Part shown: in pieces, positions 11,366 through 21,689 of the stretch
How the letters are laid out: each line of letters opens with the position of its first letter
Numbering within the stretch: the first letter of the stretch is position 1
Notes under the pieces: generated by a model
Told to the model about the DNA's origin: nothing
The model's input: the letters and a program-made list of their open reading frames with translations, nothing else
The model's database searches: none
Origin: Poronia punctata
Lineage: Eukaryota > Ascomycota > Sordariomycetes > Xylariales > Xylariaceae
Reading direction: 5' to 3'
DNA length: 36,104 nucleotides
NCBI GenBank assembly: GCA_022579005.1
Contig: MU401706.1
Span: 11,831 to 47,934, forward strand
Position numbers and translations under genes: made by a program

Positions 11366-13468
11366 TTTTTAAAGTAGTACTCTTAGCAGTTTTATTATAT
11401 AAAATAAACTAATACTATTTAAACTAGAACTATTGTTTTTATTTGTTTTTTTAAAATAAAAGTACTAATCTTTAAGCTGCTATAAAATTAAGTTAATTAA
11501 AAAAGCAGTTAACTAATTCAATAATAAATAGTATTTTAGCTTATGCTATTACTTATTCTTTTACTTTCTTTTTTTAATAGCTATTAGTAAGACTTATAAA
11601 CTAAAAGCGCGCTTAGCTAAACTTACTTATATTTTTATATTTTAGTATTAACTTTATTATTACTTAGCTATTAAACAAAACTTTGATAAAGTACTATAAC
11701 ATTTTTATATATATTAAAATATAGTAAGTTAACTATAAAATTACTTAATTATTAAAAAAGAATTTATTTTAAAAGGTATTGTTAATTAAAGTACTAGTAC
11801 CTATATATAGCTATATTATATAAGACGGAAATTTATATTAAATTAACTAAAATATTAAAACTTTTAATTATAGCTAGCAAGCTTAGTAATAAAGAGAACT
11901 ATAAAGTAGTAAAGTAAATTTTATAAATTAATAATAAACCAAAAAATGTATTTAGTATAGCTAAGATTAATTACTTTATAATATAGGTAAGTAACTTAAC
12001 GCGCTAGTACTTTATTTAATTTATAGATATTTATTAGATTTAATAGGTTATAAAAAGACTGGAATTAATATAATCCCTATATAATAAAAGGAATATAGCT
12101 AGAGTAAAGACCACTATAAAAAGAAAGGTTCTTTTAAAAAAGGTTTTATTTTACTTATTTAATATAAAAAAACTTTATAAAAAGAAGTAGTAGTGGTTTT
12201 TTATATATAATAATAATAAAATCATATATTTTAGCTATATAACTAAGTTTTAAAAATTAAAAGTTTTAAACGCTTATTATTATTATTAAAGTTTAATAAA
12301 TAAAGCAATTTAGCTTTTATAATAATAAAATTAAAGGTTATTTTAGGTTTTTTAAAAGGTTTTTCTACTTAATATAAAAGGTTTAAAGTAAAGGCATACT
12401 TTTTTAACTTATAAAAGTATATTAATTTTATAAATAATAGTTTTTAGCTAGAAAAGCTAATATAACTTAATAGAAGTAGATCTAATATAAAGCTTAATTA
12501 AAAAAACCGTAAAGTGAGTTTTATATAGCTAAGAATATACTAGCAATTATTAAAAATAAACTTATTAATATATTAAGCTTTATAATTAATTATTATAAAC
12601 TTATTACTAGCGTTAAAAATAATTATAAATTTATAATTAGCTTATATGATAATAAGGTAAAAGAATATAATATAATTACTAATAAAAAGTATAAACTAAA
12701 AAGATAAGTTTAAAATTTAATAGTTGCTATATACTAATTTTATTATTTTAAATTAAAAGACAACTAAAATCTTAGTATAATATACTAAAAGCTATTAGTT
12801 TACTTATAAGCTTTATATTTAATAAAGCAATACGCTTTAATTATATAACTTTTAGTAACTAATACTTAAAAAACCTTATTAAAAGTCTTATAAAATTTAT
12901 TACTAAATAAAAATATTTAGTTATAAAGGTTAAAGAATATAAAGTTTTTAAATATTTATTAACTATAAAACTATTTAAAGAAATTAAAAAATTACTTACA
13001 AATAAATATAAGTACTAAGATAATACTTTTTGCTTAAACTATAAAGCAGCTTTGCTAAATAGTACTTTAAAACACTAAATAATAGTTATAAACCTATATA
13101 CTTAAATAGCTTTTAAAAGGCAAAAAAAACTAAAAATAATAAAAGGATTGTTTATAACTTTTAGTAAGAAACGTATAACTAATAAAAAATAAGATTTAAA
13201 AAATATATTTATTATATTATTTTTAAAAAGTAAAAGAAAAGGTTATAAAGCCTATAATAGCTTTTTAAGTTTTAGCTATAATAAAGGCTTTAGCTAATAT
13301 AGTAATATTATATTAATAGAAATACTTTATAAAATTACCCTTTATATTAAAAAGGTTTATAATATATATATAAAGTTTAATAATTTACTAAAATACTAAT
13401 ATATGTTTTAAAAAATGCAATTAAAAGGTTTATAGCAAATATTTAAATTATAAGTTATATTAAAGCAA

Positions 13469-14574
13469 AAATTAATGATAACCTTACCTTTATAAAAGGT
13501 TAATATATATAAAGCTATAAAAGCTAGTATAAAAAAGTTAAAATTAATAAAAAGCTTATAAATAGTAAAAGAAAAAGTAACTAAAATAAGTTTTTATTTA
13601 TATAAGCTTTAAAGCTATAAACTAGTAAAAAAAGATTTAAACGTTTTTTAAAAAACTTAGATATTTTTCACTTAAAATCTACTTTTAATATTTTTAATAA
13701 AATAAGTTAATTTTATAATATTAAAAATGTATTTAATAAAAACATAGTATATACTAATAATATTATTATACTAATTTAAGCGTATAGAAACGTTAATATA
13801 ATTATTTAAAACAACTTAAAGCTTTTTACTTTTTAAGCAAAAAACGTAGCTTATTATAAAGTTTTATAATAAATTTTATATTACTTAAAGCTTTAAGTTA
13901 AAAAAAGATTTAATAAATATAAAGCTACTTAAAAGCTATTTTTCAAAAATAAACAGTATATAATTATACTATATATAAAAGTAGAATAAGTAATATATAT
14001 TAAAATACTTACTTTTAAATATATATAAACTTTTGTTTATATTAAAAAGAGTATACTAATATAATATACTAATATAATATACTAAAAAGCTAGTATTTAA
14101 AGCAAATTTCAATAGTATTTTTAACTTAGCTATATAAAACTTAATACTATTTATTACTAAGTTAGCTAAGTAAAAAGAATAAAAGTTAAATAAATTTTAA
14201 ACTAAAGTATTAAATTAATAAATTGCTTAAGTTATATATATAAAAACCTTAAAAACTAAATTAATAAAGTATTAGGAAAATAGCTAAAATCCTTATTTAA
14301 ATATATTGCTATAAACGAGCACTTATAAAATAAAAATATTAAAAATAAAATATTAATACTTTTTATAATTAAAAAATATTTTACGCATTTATTTAATTAC
14401 TATTTATTAAACTTTAAAACAAGTATAATAATAAAAACGCTTAAGCTATTTATATTAAAATTTAAAATAGTATATAATAAATATATTATTATAATTAAAT
14501 TAAATAAGCAACTATTATAATTTTATAAAGTTAAAAACTACTTAGGTAGTAGAAGATTTATTATATTAAAAATG
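13469..14574 (+). repeat. Dispersed repeat E, copy 2 (RIP-degraded)
   Basis: Same-orientation partner of 1205-2300. It lies inside the 3.8-kb LTR-like element and probably represents the eroded 3' part of its coding region. The two copies differ by many transitions, consistent with RIP acting on both. Confidence 0.75.
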
Positions 14575-14699
14575 TTTATGTAAATATTAGCAATATAAAA
14601 AATTAGATTTTCTTTAAAAGTTTACTAATAAAAAAAAGGCAAAGATAAACTATATAAAACCTAAAATAAAAAGGTTATTAAAAATAATAAAGTGCTTTT

Positions 14700-14946
14700 T
14701 TATAAAAGAGGCACTTTAATATACTTATAAATAAGGTTTTTTATATACTTAAATAAATTATAAACAATAAAGTTAATTAAAGCTAGCTTAATTAACTATT
14801 AAGTTATAGTAAATTAAATAAGCTTTTTTATAACTTATAAAGTTTAAAATCTAGTTAAGTAGAATTTTTATATACTACTAGATTTTAGCTAACCTTTTTA
14901 ATAATTATACTATTTTATACTTTAAAGTTTATACTTTATACTATAC
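14700..14946. repeat. Direct repeat C, right copy (LTR-like)
   Basis: Partner of 11121-11365 in the same orientation, about 3.6 kb downstream. Repeat E copy 2 ends about 125 bp before it. Confidence 0.8.
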
Positions 14947-15520
14947 CTTTTATGTTTAAATAATTTATATTCTTATAAATTTAGTAATAGTAAGTAGTTT
15001 AATAAATTTAGTACTATATAAAACTAGTTAGATTTTTTATAATAAATTAACCTAATAAATATTAAAGCAATTTAGCTTTAAAAATACTTTAACTAGTTAT
15101 TATAAAAGTATATAAAAGTAAAAGGTTTAAATAAAATAACTAAAAATATTATATTTAAATTATAAAGCTATATATACTATTATTTAAAAGTTTTATAATT
15201 ATTATAAAATATATTAATAAGTTATTTTATATTAAAAGAGTATATTAAAAAAGTGTATTTAAAAGTATATTAAAAATATATTTAAAATATATATAAAAAG
15301 AAGATATTATAATATATAAATTATTAAAGTAAATAAAATTAATATAATTTTTTTATATAAAAATATAGTTATAATAAAAATACATTAAAAATAACCTTTT
15401 TAAAAAGTTTTACTTTATTTATTTAATATTAAAAGGTTTATAGTAAAACCCTAATTTTTTTTATATAAAATAGAATTAATTATACGTTTTTTTACTTATT
15501 ACTAAGTTCTAGCAAATTAT
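14947..15520. other. AT-rich spacer up to the island edge
   Basis: RIP-like AT-rich sequence with no gene. A stretch at about 15385-15450 loosely resembles 12125-12195 inside the LTR-like element, so it may be a further fragment of the same family; this is weak. Base composition changes within a few tens of bases around 15,520. Confidence 0.6.
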
Positions 15521-15932
15521 AACCCCCTTTGCATATAGCAAGGGTTTTTAAAGGTGGCCCCCCCTAGTACCTACCTACGTACTACCTATATTTACCTATT
15601 CGCACCAAGAACCTTCGGCCTTAGCTACACCGAAGTTAAAACATGATGTACGTGCATACTTATAAAGAGCTAGGTACAACATCTACTTGCAGTGGGTGCA
15701 TTTCTATATTGGTCCTTGCCCTCTAGATCTACGTGTATGCAGGGCAATTGCCAAAGTGCAAGCTAGGTATTTTAAGGTCTACAAGAAGTCGACTACAAAT
15801 TCAAGCACTCAAAGTATCCTACTAAACATATTTAACTTTAGGCTGTCTGGTTACCTAAATTGATAGTCTTTTATATTGTACATTTATAAATAACCTAGAT
15901 AGTACTAGAGTACTCTAACATCTATCTATAAG

Positions 15933-15940
15933 TATAAAAA
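15933..15940 (+). promoter_or_regulatory. TATA-like box upstream of LRA1
   Basis: TATAAAAA about 290 bp before the ATG at 16230, followed by a short CT-rich stretch (TACTCTCTCCTT, about 15950-15962) of the kind often found before fungal transcription starts. The distance would imply a 5' UTR of about 200-250 nt. Position and composition are the only support. Confidence 0.3.
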
Positions 15941-16159
15941 CGCATACCTATACTCTCTCCTTAAGTTGTTGCATTGGTACCTACCTACTTAGTCTTGTAT
16001 TATTACATGCTATAATGACCCCAATCTAGGTACTTGGCTAGGTCAGACTATTAATCACACACACCTGAGGGGTCGCGCAGTCATTCTATCATTATATACG
16101 GTAGGAAAGGCACAGCTCTTGAGCCAAGTTTTCACTGTTGACTTGCACCTTGGTCTTTT

Positions 16160-16175
16160 ACCTTAAGCTTAAGGT
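16160..16175. promoter_or_regulatory. Perfect 16-bp palindrome upstream of LRA1
   Basis: ACCTTAAGCTTAAGGT is its own reverse complement and ends 54 bp before the start codon. A second GCACCTT at 16145-16151 can pair with AAGGTGC at 16171-16177, so the site can also form a larger hairpin. It could be a dimeric regulator site or a 5' UTR structure. I know of no regulator with this exact motif, so function is inferred only from symmetry and position. Confidence 0.4.
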
Positions 16176-16229
16176 GCCCGAGAGTCGTCGCAAAACCACT
16201 ACATTCCCTGCGACGTAGTACTTGCCCCC

Positions 16230-17021
16230 ATGCCGCCTACCAACCTCTTACAAGGCAAGACGGCCATCATTACAGGCGGGACAACCGGGATCGGCCGCGC
16301 CATAGCTCTTGAATACATCCGTCAAGGGGCCAACGTCGTCGTAAATCATCTCGGGCTCGATCACGACAGGTCGCACCTCACCTCGCTGGTCTCTGAAGCC
16401 GAGGGGATCCGAGCTGGCGCCCTCGACCACCGGCCGGGTGACGTGACAGACCCGGCGACCGGTAAGGCCTTAGTACAGCATGCTGTATCACGCTTTGGTC
16501 GTCTCGACATATGCGTGAGCAACGCCGGAATCTGCCAGTTCGCCGAGTTCCTGACGCTTGAAACTGACCTGTTCTCGCGCACCGTACGCACGAATCTTGA
16601 CGGCGCCTTCTATGTCGTCCAGGCCGCCGCGCAGCAGATGGCCTCACAGCGACCATCGGGCGGCTCCATCATCGGCGTCAGCAGTATCTCAGCCCTTGTC
16701 GGCGGCGGTCTGCAAACCCACTACACCCCTACCAAAGCCGGCGTCCTCAGCCTGATGCAGAGCTGTGCCGTCGCCCTAGGCAAGCACGGCATTCGTTGTA
16801 ATGCCTTGCTACCTGGCACCATCGAAACGCAGCTCAATAGGGAGGACTTGGCGGACGACAAAAAGAGGGCGTACATGGAGAGCCGCATTCCGCTCGGTCG
16901 CACCGGCGTCCCACCCGATCTCGCTGGCCCAGCCGTCTTTCTCGCATGTGAGGAACTGAGCGGCTACATCACAGGCGCCCAGTTGCTCGTGGATGGCGGC
17001 CTATTTGTAAACCTGCAGTGA
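16230..17021 (+). CDS. LRA1: L-rhamnose-1-dehydrogenase (SDR family)
   Basis: Intronless 263-residue classical short-chain dehydrogenase/reductase. It oxidises L-rhamnose to L-rhamnono-lactone with NAD(P)+, the first step of the fungal non-phosphorylating L-rhamnose pathway, presumably in the cytosol. Visible SDR marks are the TGGTTGIG dinucleotide-binding loop (15-22), D71 in GDVTD, NAG (98-100), N122, and the catalytic S152, Y165 and K169 (YTPTK). The segments HYTPTKAG, LMQS, GIRCNALLPGTIET and the exact C-terminus QLLVDGGLFVNLQ match what I recall of yeast L-rhamnose dehydrogenases, so the substrate call rests on more than the fold. The length is normal for the family. The ATG sits in a good context (CCCCATGCC), just before the Rossmann strand. 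No partner pathway gene lies in the window. Cofactor preference cannot be read with certainty. Confidence 0.9.
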   Translation: MPPTNLLQGKTAIITGGTTGIGRAIALEYIRQGANVVVNHLGLDHDRSHLTSLVSEAEGIRAGALDHRPGDVTDPATGKALVQHAVSRFGRLDICVSNAGICQFAEFLTLETDLFSRTVRTNLDGAFYVVQAAAQQMASQRPSGGSIIGVSSISALVGGGLQTHYTPTKAGVLSLMQSCAVALGKHGIRCNALLPGTIETQLNREDLADDKKRAYMESRIPLGRTGVPPDLAGPAVFLACEELSGYITGAQLLVDGGLFVNLQ

Positions 17022-17802
17022 GACGGAGGCCGCTGAGGGGCTGCGGCCAGTTCGGTTGGTCTCGTTACTCAGTCGTCATCGCTTACTTTTCACCCGCCAG
17101 TGGCATTATAGAAGGCATCGACCTATTGGCAGGACCCAGATACCTAAAAATCGCCAACCCCCGTACCACCAGTTAGGATTGCGTTACGCCATTTCGTACA
17201 ACTCCATGACTACAAGAGGTCTAGTTAGAACGTCTCAAACAACAAGCGTTAAGTCATATATACAATCGGGTAGCGGGTGCGATGAAATGCCAACATTCAC
17301 CACTGGCGGGTATCCATTCACATAACATGGCGAAGCTTCAAGTTTTAGCTGGCAGTCAAGTAGCCGGCGACTGGGGATTTGCTTAGTTGTAAAGTTGCCG
17401 CTTGCTCCATCACTCCATCCCCACATCGGGTAGGATTAAATGCACTAGCTGGATGTTCGAGTGGCTCTCAATTGCGCTCGGAAAACAAGAGAAAATGTCA
17501 CATCAGCCGCAGGTCTACAGCTCCACCTTGGATGAAGAAAAACGATCGGGGCATGGAATAGTCGAAACCCAGTAATATTGCCTCGCGGTTGGGGTCTTGA
17601 GGTCTCTATCTAAGGGGTGGATGGCGGTTAACATCATAAAAGTAAACCGAGAAGACAAAAAACACTCGGATAGGCATAAACATCAGTACTGTTAAGGTAT
17701 AAAACGTATGGTATCATGGAAGACATGTGTACAGGAAGTCCGTAAAAACAGGAAAGGAAAGTTTCTCGTAATGTCGTAATCTTCATAACGCGCTCTTCCT
17801 GC
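17022..17802. other. Convergent intergenic spacer (781 bp)
   Basis: It lies between the stop codons of two genes facing each other, so it should contain both 3' UTRs and polyadenylation sites. Composition is normal for the island. Small ORFs here (the longest about 89 codons) lack any recognisable domain and have no intron signals linking them. I see no canonical AATAAA on either strand close to the stops, which is common in fungi. Confidence 0.75.
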
Positions 17803-19325
17803 TCATGACGTGATGTCCAACTGAAGCGCACGTTCTTCATTATGGTCGAGTATGCCCAAACTTTTCGTGGTCGCCTCTTTCCCGCCATCTGCGAGGGATA
17901 ATCTTGGCATGTTCACCAGCCTCGGTTTTCGAGATGTGCGACTCGCGTTTCGGCGCTGCATCTCTCGCTCTATGCCGTGATGAACAGCGTCTAAGACAGT
18001 GTCGACAGTTACGCGAGGCTTGTACGTCGGCTCCGTGCCTTCTTGGTACACGCCCGTCTTCACGAGGATGCTGTACCAGTCGTTCTCCGCACGTTCGTTG
18101 AAGACGTTGGTGCCCCGGATGTCGCTCTCTGGCGTATCACCGACGAAGTAGACCGTGTTTGGGGGTGCATTGAGCCGGTGCTCGTTCTTCCGCCAGCGCT
18201 TCAACAGGCGCGTGGCGAATTCGAACGTGCCGATCTGAGGCTTGCCGAACGCGTGCGTGTGCAGCGTCTTGCCTTTTGTCACCTCCTTGAAGGTGTATTC
18301 CACGATGCCACGCAGTGCACCCATGCCGAGACGCACGTTCTCGTGGGCCGCCGACCAAACAACATCATTGTGTGAGAAGTAAATAGGTGGACCTTCGTCG
18401 AACGTCTCCGACAGGGTGCCGATACGACCGCCCTTGGACATGGCGAGGTCGATGATGATCTGCAGATCACCTGCCCAGTCACGTGAATCGGCAAATACGA
18501 AGATGGCCTCGATGACTACATTGCTGAAGTCGCGCTCCTTGGAGTTCTTAAGCTCTTCGGGCGTCAGCTTACGGAAAGGTGTCGTGGCGCTGTTGGCCTT
18601 GATGATGTCGCCCGGTGTCACGACGTCCTGGAAGCCGTAGCTCTGGGCAACTGTGCGGCACTTCTCGCCCTCGCCGCCCACGACAAGTACGGTGTTATAC
18701 TTGGTGGCCATTTCTGACATGGGCGTGTGGCCGCAGATGAACTGGGCAGGCGAGATGTCCACCTGTAGTTGGCGCGAGAGATCGCCGCATCTCTCAGCTT
18801 CGGACTTGCCGCCCCCGTTGGTCAAGAAGATATAGGGACTGCGGTAATTAGCTAGGCGGAAAGGGGCCGGAAGAGAGGATGGGAAAGTATGTCTGTAGAC
18901 GTGACACTGGACAGCCGCAGGGATACTCACACTCTAATGCCGTATTTGTTTTCGCCATTGAGAACTTTCATGGCCTGGATGGCCTCCGGAATAGCGCGTC
19001 CGCCTCGAACAAGGACGCCGTCGATGTCGAAAGCAAAGGCGAAACTGTCCGCTACCAGGGGTTGTTCGTCACCCTCGGCCGGTGTGAAGGGCGATTCTTC
19101 ACCACCCAGTTCTGGTGTGGAAGGGGTCGCACTAGCAGCTGGGCTTAGAGATGGGGCCGTTTCTGAAACAGACGGCGTGTCCGTCTGCGAATCCTCGAGA
19201 AGAAGTTTACGGGATAGGTCGGTCCGCGCAGTTTCTATCTCGTTGGTGAAGCTCCCGCGGTGGAAACATGGAGATGGCCCTTCAGGAGACTCCGGAAACG
19301 CCGGGGGTTGCTGTAGCGAAGACAT
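17803..19325 (-). CDS. HAD-superfamily hydrolase, CECR5/YKR070W type (two exons)
   Basis: Spliced on the minus strand from 19325-18931 and 18838-17803, giving 476 residues. The 92-bp phase-2 intron joins GIRV to PYIFLTNGGG without breaking the domain. The fold is a class IIA HAD phosphatase-like enzyme. Motif I is FDIDGVL (nucleophile D100, acid D102), motif II is FLTNGGG (T138/N139), then K331 in FGKP and motif IV GDTPESD (D366, D371), with the C2-type cap between them. Fungal and animal relatives (yeast YKR070W, human CECR5/HDHD5) are reported as mitochondrial and have poorly defined substrates. Here the first ~90 residues are a Ser/Pro/Glu-rich, low-complexity extension without a clear amphipathic targeting helix. 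I chose the ATG at 19325 because it is the first in frame after the TATA-containing upstream region. The substrate is unknown. Confidence 0.9.
18839..18930 (-). other. Spliceosomal intron in the HAD hydrolase gene
   Basis: On the minus strand the intron begins GTGAGT (18930-18925) and ends CGCAG (ending at 18839), with a branch-like GCTAAT about ten bases before the acceptor. It is 92 bp and phase 2 (GT|T, Val132). Without splicing, exon 1 stops immediately after GIRV (V then TGA). With splicing, the conserved RVPYIFLTNGGG core is intact. Confidence 0.92.
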
Positions 19326-19496
19326 GATTATAAGAGGGTTCGAGAAGAGGTTGGTGATTCTGGACGTTTTCGGTAAGGAACGAACTCAACACGCGATAGA
19401 AAAGCACAAAATGGAGTAAAAGGTGGAGAGTGCGGCGAACGATGATGGACTGCGGGAAAGGAGGAGAATCCGGTGGGAAGAAGCTGGGGCAACCCA

Positions 19497-19504
19497 TATT
19501 TATA
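19497..19504 (-). promoter_or_regulatory. TATA box of the HAD hydrolase gene
   Basis: On the minus strand this reads TATAAATA inside CTTTTATAAATATGGG, 172 bp upstream of the ATG at 19325. The sequence between it and the start codon is CT-rich on the minus strand (CTTCCCACC, TTCTCCTCC), which is typical of fungal core promoters. Confidence 0.55.
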
Positions 19505-19695
19505 AAAGTGTCCGAACCCTGTTATTGTAGGCTGCCCCCAGGTATATTAGCTACGATCAAAGGCGATCACTTATTCTCTCGATGATTAGACACATGGATT
19601 ATCCGTACAGAAACCTAGGAGATGAATCCCAAATCGTGTACTCGTAGACTCACTCGTAGAGACTGAAGCCACCCCTGAACAGGAGTGAGGAAAAA

Positions 19696-19737
19696 GTGGA
19701 TGTGGATGGTGGATAGAAGGTGGATAGGAGGGTGGGT
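19696..19737. repeat. GGTGGATA-type purine-rich low-complexity tract
   Basis: Degenerate repeats of GTGGAT/GGTGGATA (GTGGATGTGGATGGTGGATA and onward) over about 42 bp. They lie about 200 bp upstream of the HAD gene's TATA box, so they could sit in its distal promoter. No function is implied. Confidence 0.6.
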
Positions 19738-19851
19738 ATATCAGCCCACTCCACGTAAATCTTACCTTATGGCGATCCAGGCGGGTCAGGCACTACAAGA
19801 AATCGGCTGAAGAATCAGGGTACCTGAGCTGCTGAGGTTAGGTACTACGCG

Positions 19852-19912
19852 TATGTACGTGTACGTATGAAATATTTTCAACCTAGATAGTGCTAATATG
19901 TACGTGTATGTA
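19852..19912. repeat. Pair of 16-bp alternating purine-pyrimidine direct repeats
   Basis: TATGTACGTGTACGTA at 19852-19867 recurs as TATGTACGTGTATGTA at 19897-19912, 45 bp apart and differing by one transition. The AACCTAGATAGT between them also occurs at about 15892, near the other edge of the island. This is a short dispersed motif of island spacers rather than an obvious transposon. Confidence 0.6.
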
Positions 19913-20273
19913 GGCAGGCGCTGATGAGTGCATACCTCGCCCTTCCCTTCCTCAACATTGGAGTTGTGAATTTCGAGGGGTGACAATGCTGGTATCTACA
20001 GAATTACTGTACGCACTCCGGTGCAAGGATGATGTCAGAAAACAGGTGGCCAACTCCCTTTCCTTGTTTTTTTAGGTTGGGTTACTTCCCCCCATTTCTC
20101 CCTGTGACTCCCTTCCATTTCTCTAGATCAGGTAAAATATAGACTAGATAAGCGCTTCACTACTGCCACTTTGTATGAGGCAGCAAACTTGAGCAGCGAT
20201 GAGAGAAACCGCCAGGCCGAGAGAAGGGCCTATGGTGACAGGAAGCCGAACCTGTGCCCCCGTTTCAACGTCG

Positions 20274-20301
20274 CCCCCGCCCCCCGCCCGGGCCTCGGCC
20301 C
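20274..20301 (-). other. C-rich tract with G-quadruplex potential on the minus strand
   Basis: C-tracts of 5, 6, 3 and 3 are separated by 1, 1 and 8 bases, so the minus strand has four G-tracts of three or more. The 8-base loop makes it a borderline motif. It stands out in a window that is mostly AT-rich. Confidence 0.4.
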
Positions 20302-20647
20302 ATGAAGTAACCGATATCTCTCTTACTAGGTAGTCTGGGTTTTTTTTTCGGTCCTTTACTACGTGTACTTCAGATATTAGATTTCCAAAGGCCAGAGTGC
20401 AATACCAAACCGGTGTACCGTACTTGTACCTGTTCGATAATTGTACGTGTAGTTATAGCTAGAACATTTCAGATTAGGTTTAGATTGAGACGACTTGCAG
20501 CAATTCAAGTTTGCCATATGGCCGACCCGGCTCATTAAAAGTGGATATAGTTCGTCTTCCCAGGCAGTAGGGACCCAGGGGAAGAACCACACAGTGTTAT
20601 TACTGTAAGTATGTACATACTAGTACTATGTGTATATGAAGTAGTTA

Positions 20648-20726
20648 CATATCTGACCGTACATGGTGTAGTTAGCACATTGTGCATTAGGGACACCTAC
20701 AGTACACATCATGTAGATGAGATATG
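20648..20726. repeat. 79-nt imperfect inverted repeat
   Basis: The arms at 20648-20671 and 20703-20726 share CATATCT, TACATG and TGT in the same order in reverse complement, with a few mismatches and one bulge. The loop contains a second small palindrome, GCACATTGTGC. No terminator-like T-run or coding context. It may be a short hairpin transcript, a miniature element remnant, or chance. Confidence 0.4.
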
Positions 20727-21689
20727 TGTACCTATGTATTTGAATATTTGAGACCCCTCCTCTTCCTTCAGCTTTGTGGGGTCCTTTTACCCTACTTTCC
20801 TTCGTCATCTCCTGTCAACTACAAGTACGACCATGGAAGTAGTGTCGGCCATGAGGTCTTTCTACCAAAAATGACGGATGCGTGCAGGAAGACAGGTGTA
20901 GTTGATGGGGTAGCTCCAACAGCATCAGCAGAGGACGGTCATCATCGTACATGACATACAACGCCAAAGGGTAGTCAGGGTTGCAGAGATAAGGACAACG
21001 GCCCTCCGCCGGGATGGGTCATAGGCTCTTCCAAGATAACTAAAGACGATCCAGGCTGCCAGGTGCCAGGTCCCCTGGTAGGGCAGTGCAGAAGCGGCAG
21101 AAGCTATGCAGTTAGGATAAGAGCGTCACCGTGTAAGCAGGGACCAATGGAACCAAGGATCAGATCGCACGCCACAAGCCTTGTTGGGCGGCTTGCCTTG
21201 CATCAATGTAGCCTCAACTCACGGACAGTGGATTGCAGAAAAAATGACGTCACATCTGCCTCCGTTCTTCCTCCCCTCTTAAGGCTCTTCCTAATTTGAA
21301 GGGCTAGTGTAAATGTAGGTATACGCTACTTAATCAAGAAAAGAAATAATCAAGGACAGATCCAGAGTATGTGTGCTTACGTCGCAAAACAGACGGCGGC
21401 TTAGGCAATAGGGTGGGTGGGTGTGTTGTGATCTGCAACAGGATAGTCACAGCCGAGATACCTATTTATTGCAGAAGCCAGAGTATAATTTACTAAGTAG
21501 TAGTATGTGGGGCGATTCTCATCATCGGTCCGGACATATAGCGGTGATAAAACATCATTAAGTAGTATTTTTGCAAACTTGTTAGTTATACAAAACGCTA
21601 TGCTTTTATCTTTGACAACCACTTTCTCTTAGACATCCCCCCCAAGCCCAGGTCGGCGTAATGATCCCTGGATACCTACCTTACAGGCT

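Larger units (their letters stand above)
11121..14946. mobile_element. About 3.8-kb element bounded by direct repeats, LTR-like, RIP-degraded
   Basis: Direct repeats of about 245 bp lie at 11121-11365 and 14700-14946, in the same orientation, as LTRs would. Long shared words include TATACTACTAGATTTTAGCT and TTTATAAAGTTTAAAAT. The interior includes copy 2 of repeat E (13469-14574) close to the right-hand repeat. No protein motif could be recognised, and no clean target-site duplication or TG..CA ends were seen. A solo-repeat coincidence or nested insertions remain possible. Confidence 0.55.
15521..16229. other. Intergenic region upstream of the rhamnose dehydrogenase gene
   Basis: The composition jumps to normal fungal G+C here, with runs of TACCTACC, GTACGTG and similar words common in ascomycete spacers. 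An imperfect hairpin (CCCC..TTTGC / GCAAGGG) lies at 15521-15546, right at the compositional edge. The region should hold the promoter of the + strand gene. A TATA-like box and a 16-bp palindrome are listed separately. No ORF or RNA gene was recognised. Confidence 0.7.

Noticed and set aside
13745..13790. VYTNN motif in repeat E as a polymerase or RNase H site, and Mutator-like transposase similarity
   Set aside because: Both copies share the words, but spacing to neighbouring conserved residues fits none of these families; left unassigned.
17454..17470. tRNA B-box-like GTTCGAG at 17454 and 19335
   Set aside because: No matching A-box, acceptor stem or cloverleaf around either; not a tRNA gene.
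18043..19419. Plus-strand ORFs of 89-176 codons overlapping the HAD gene
   Set aside because: They are antisense shadows of an exon set that encodes a complete, motif-bearing enzyme on the minus strand.
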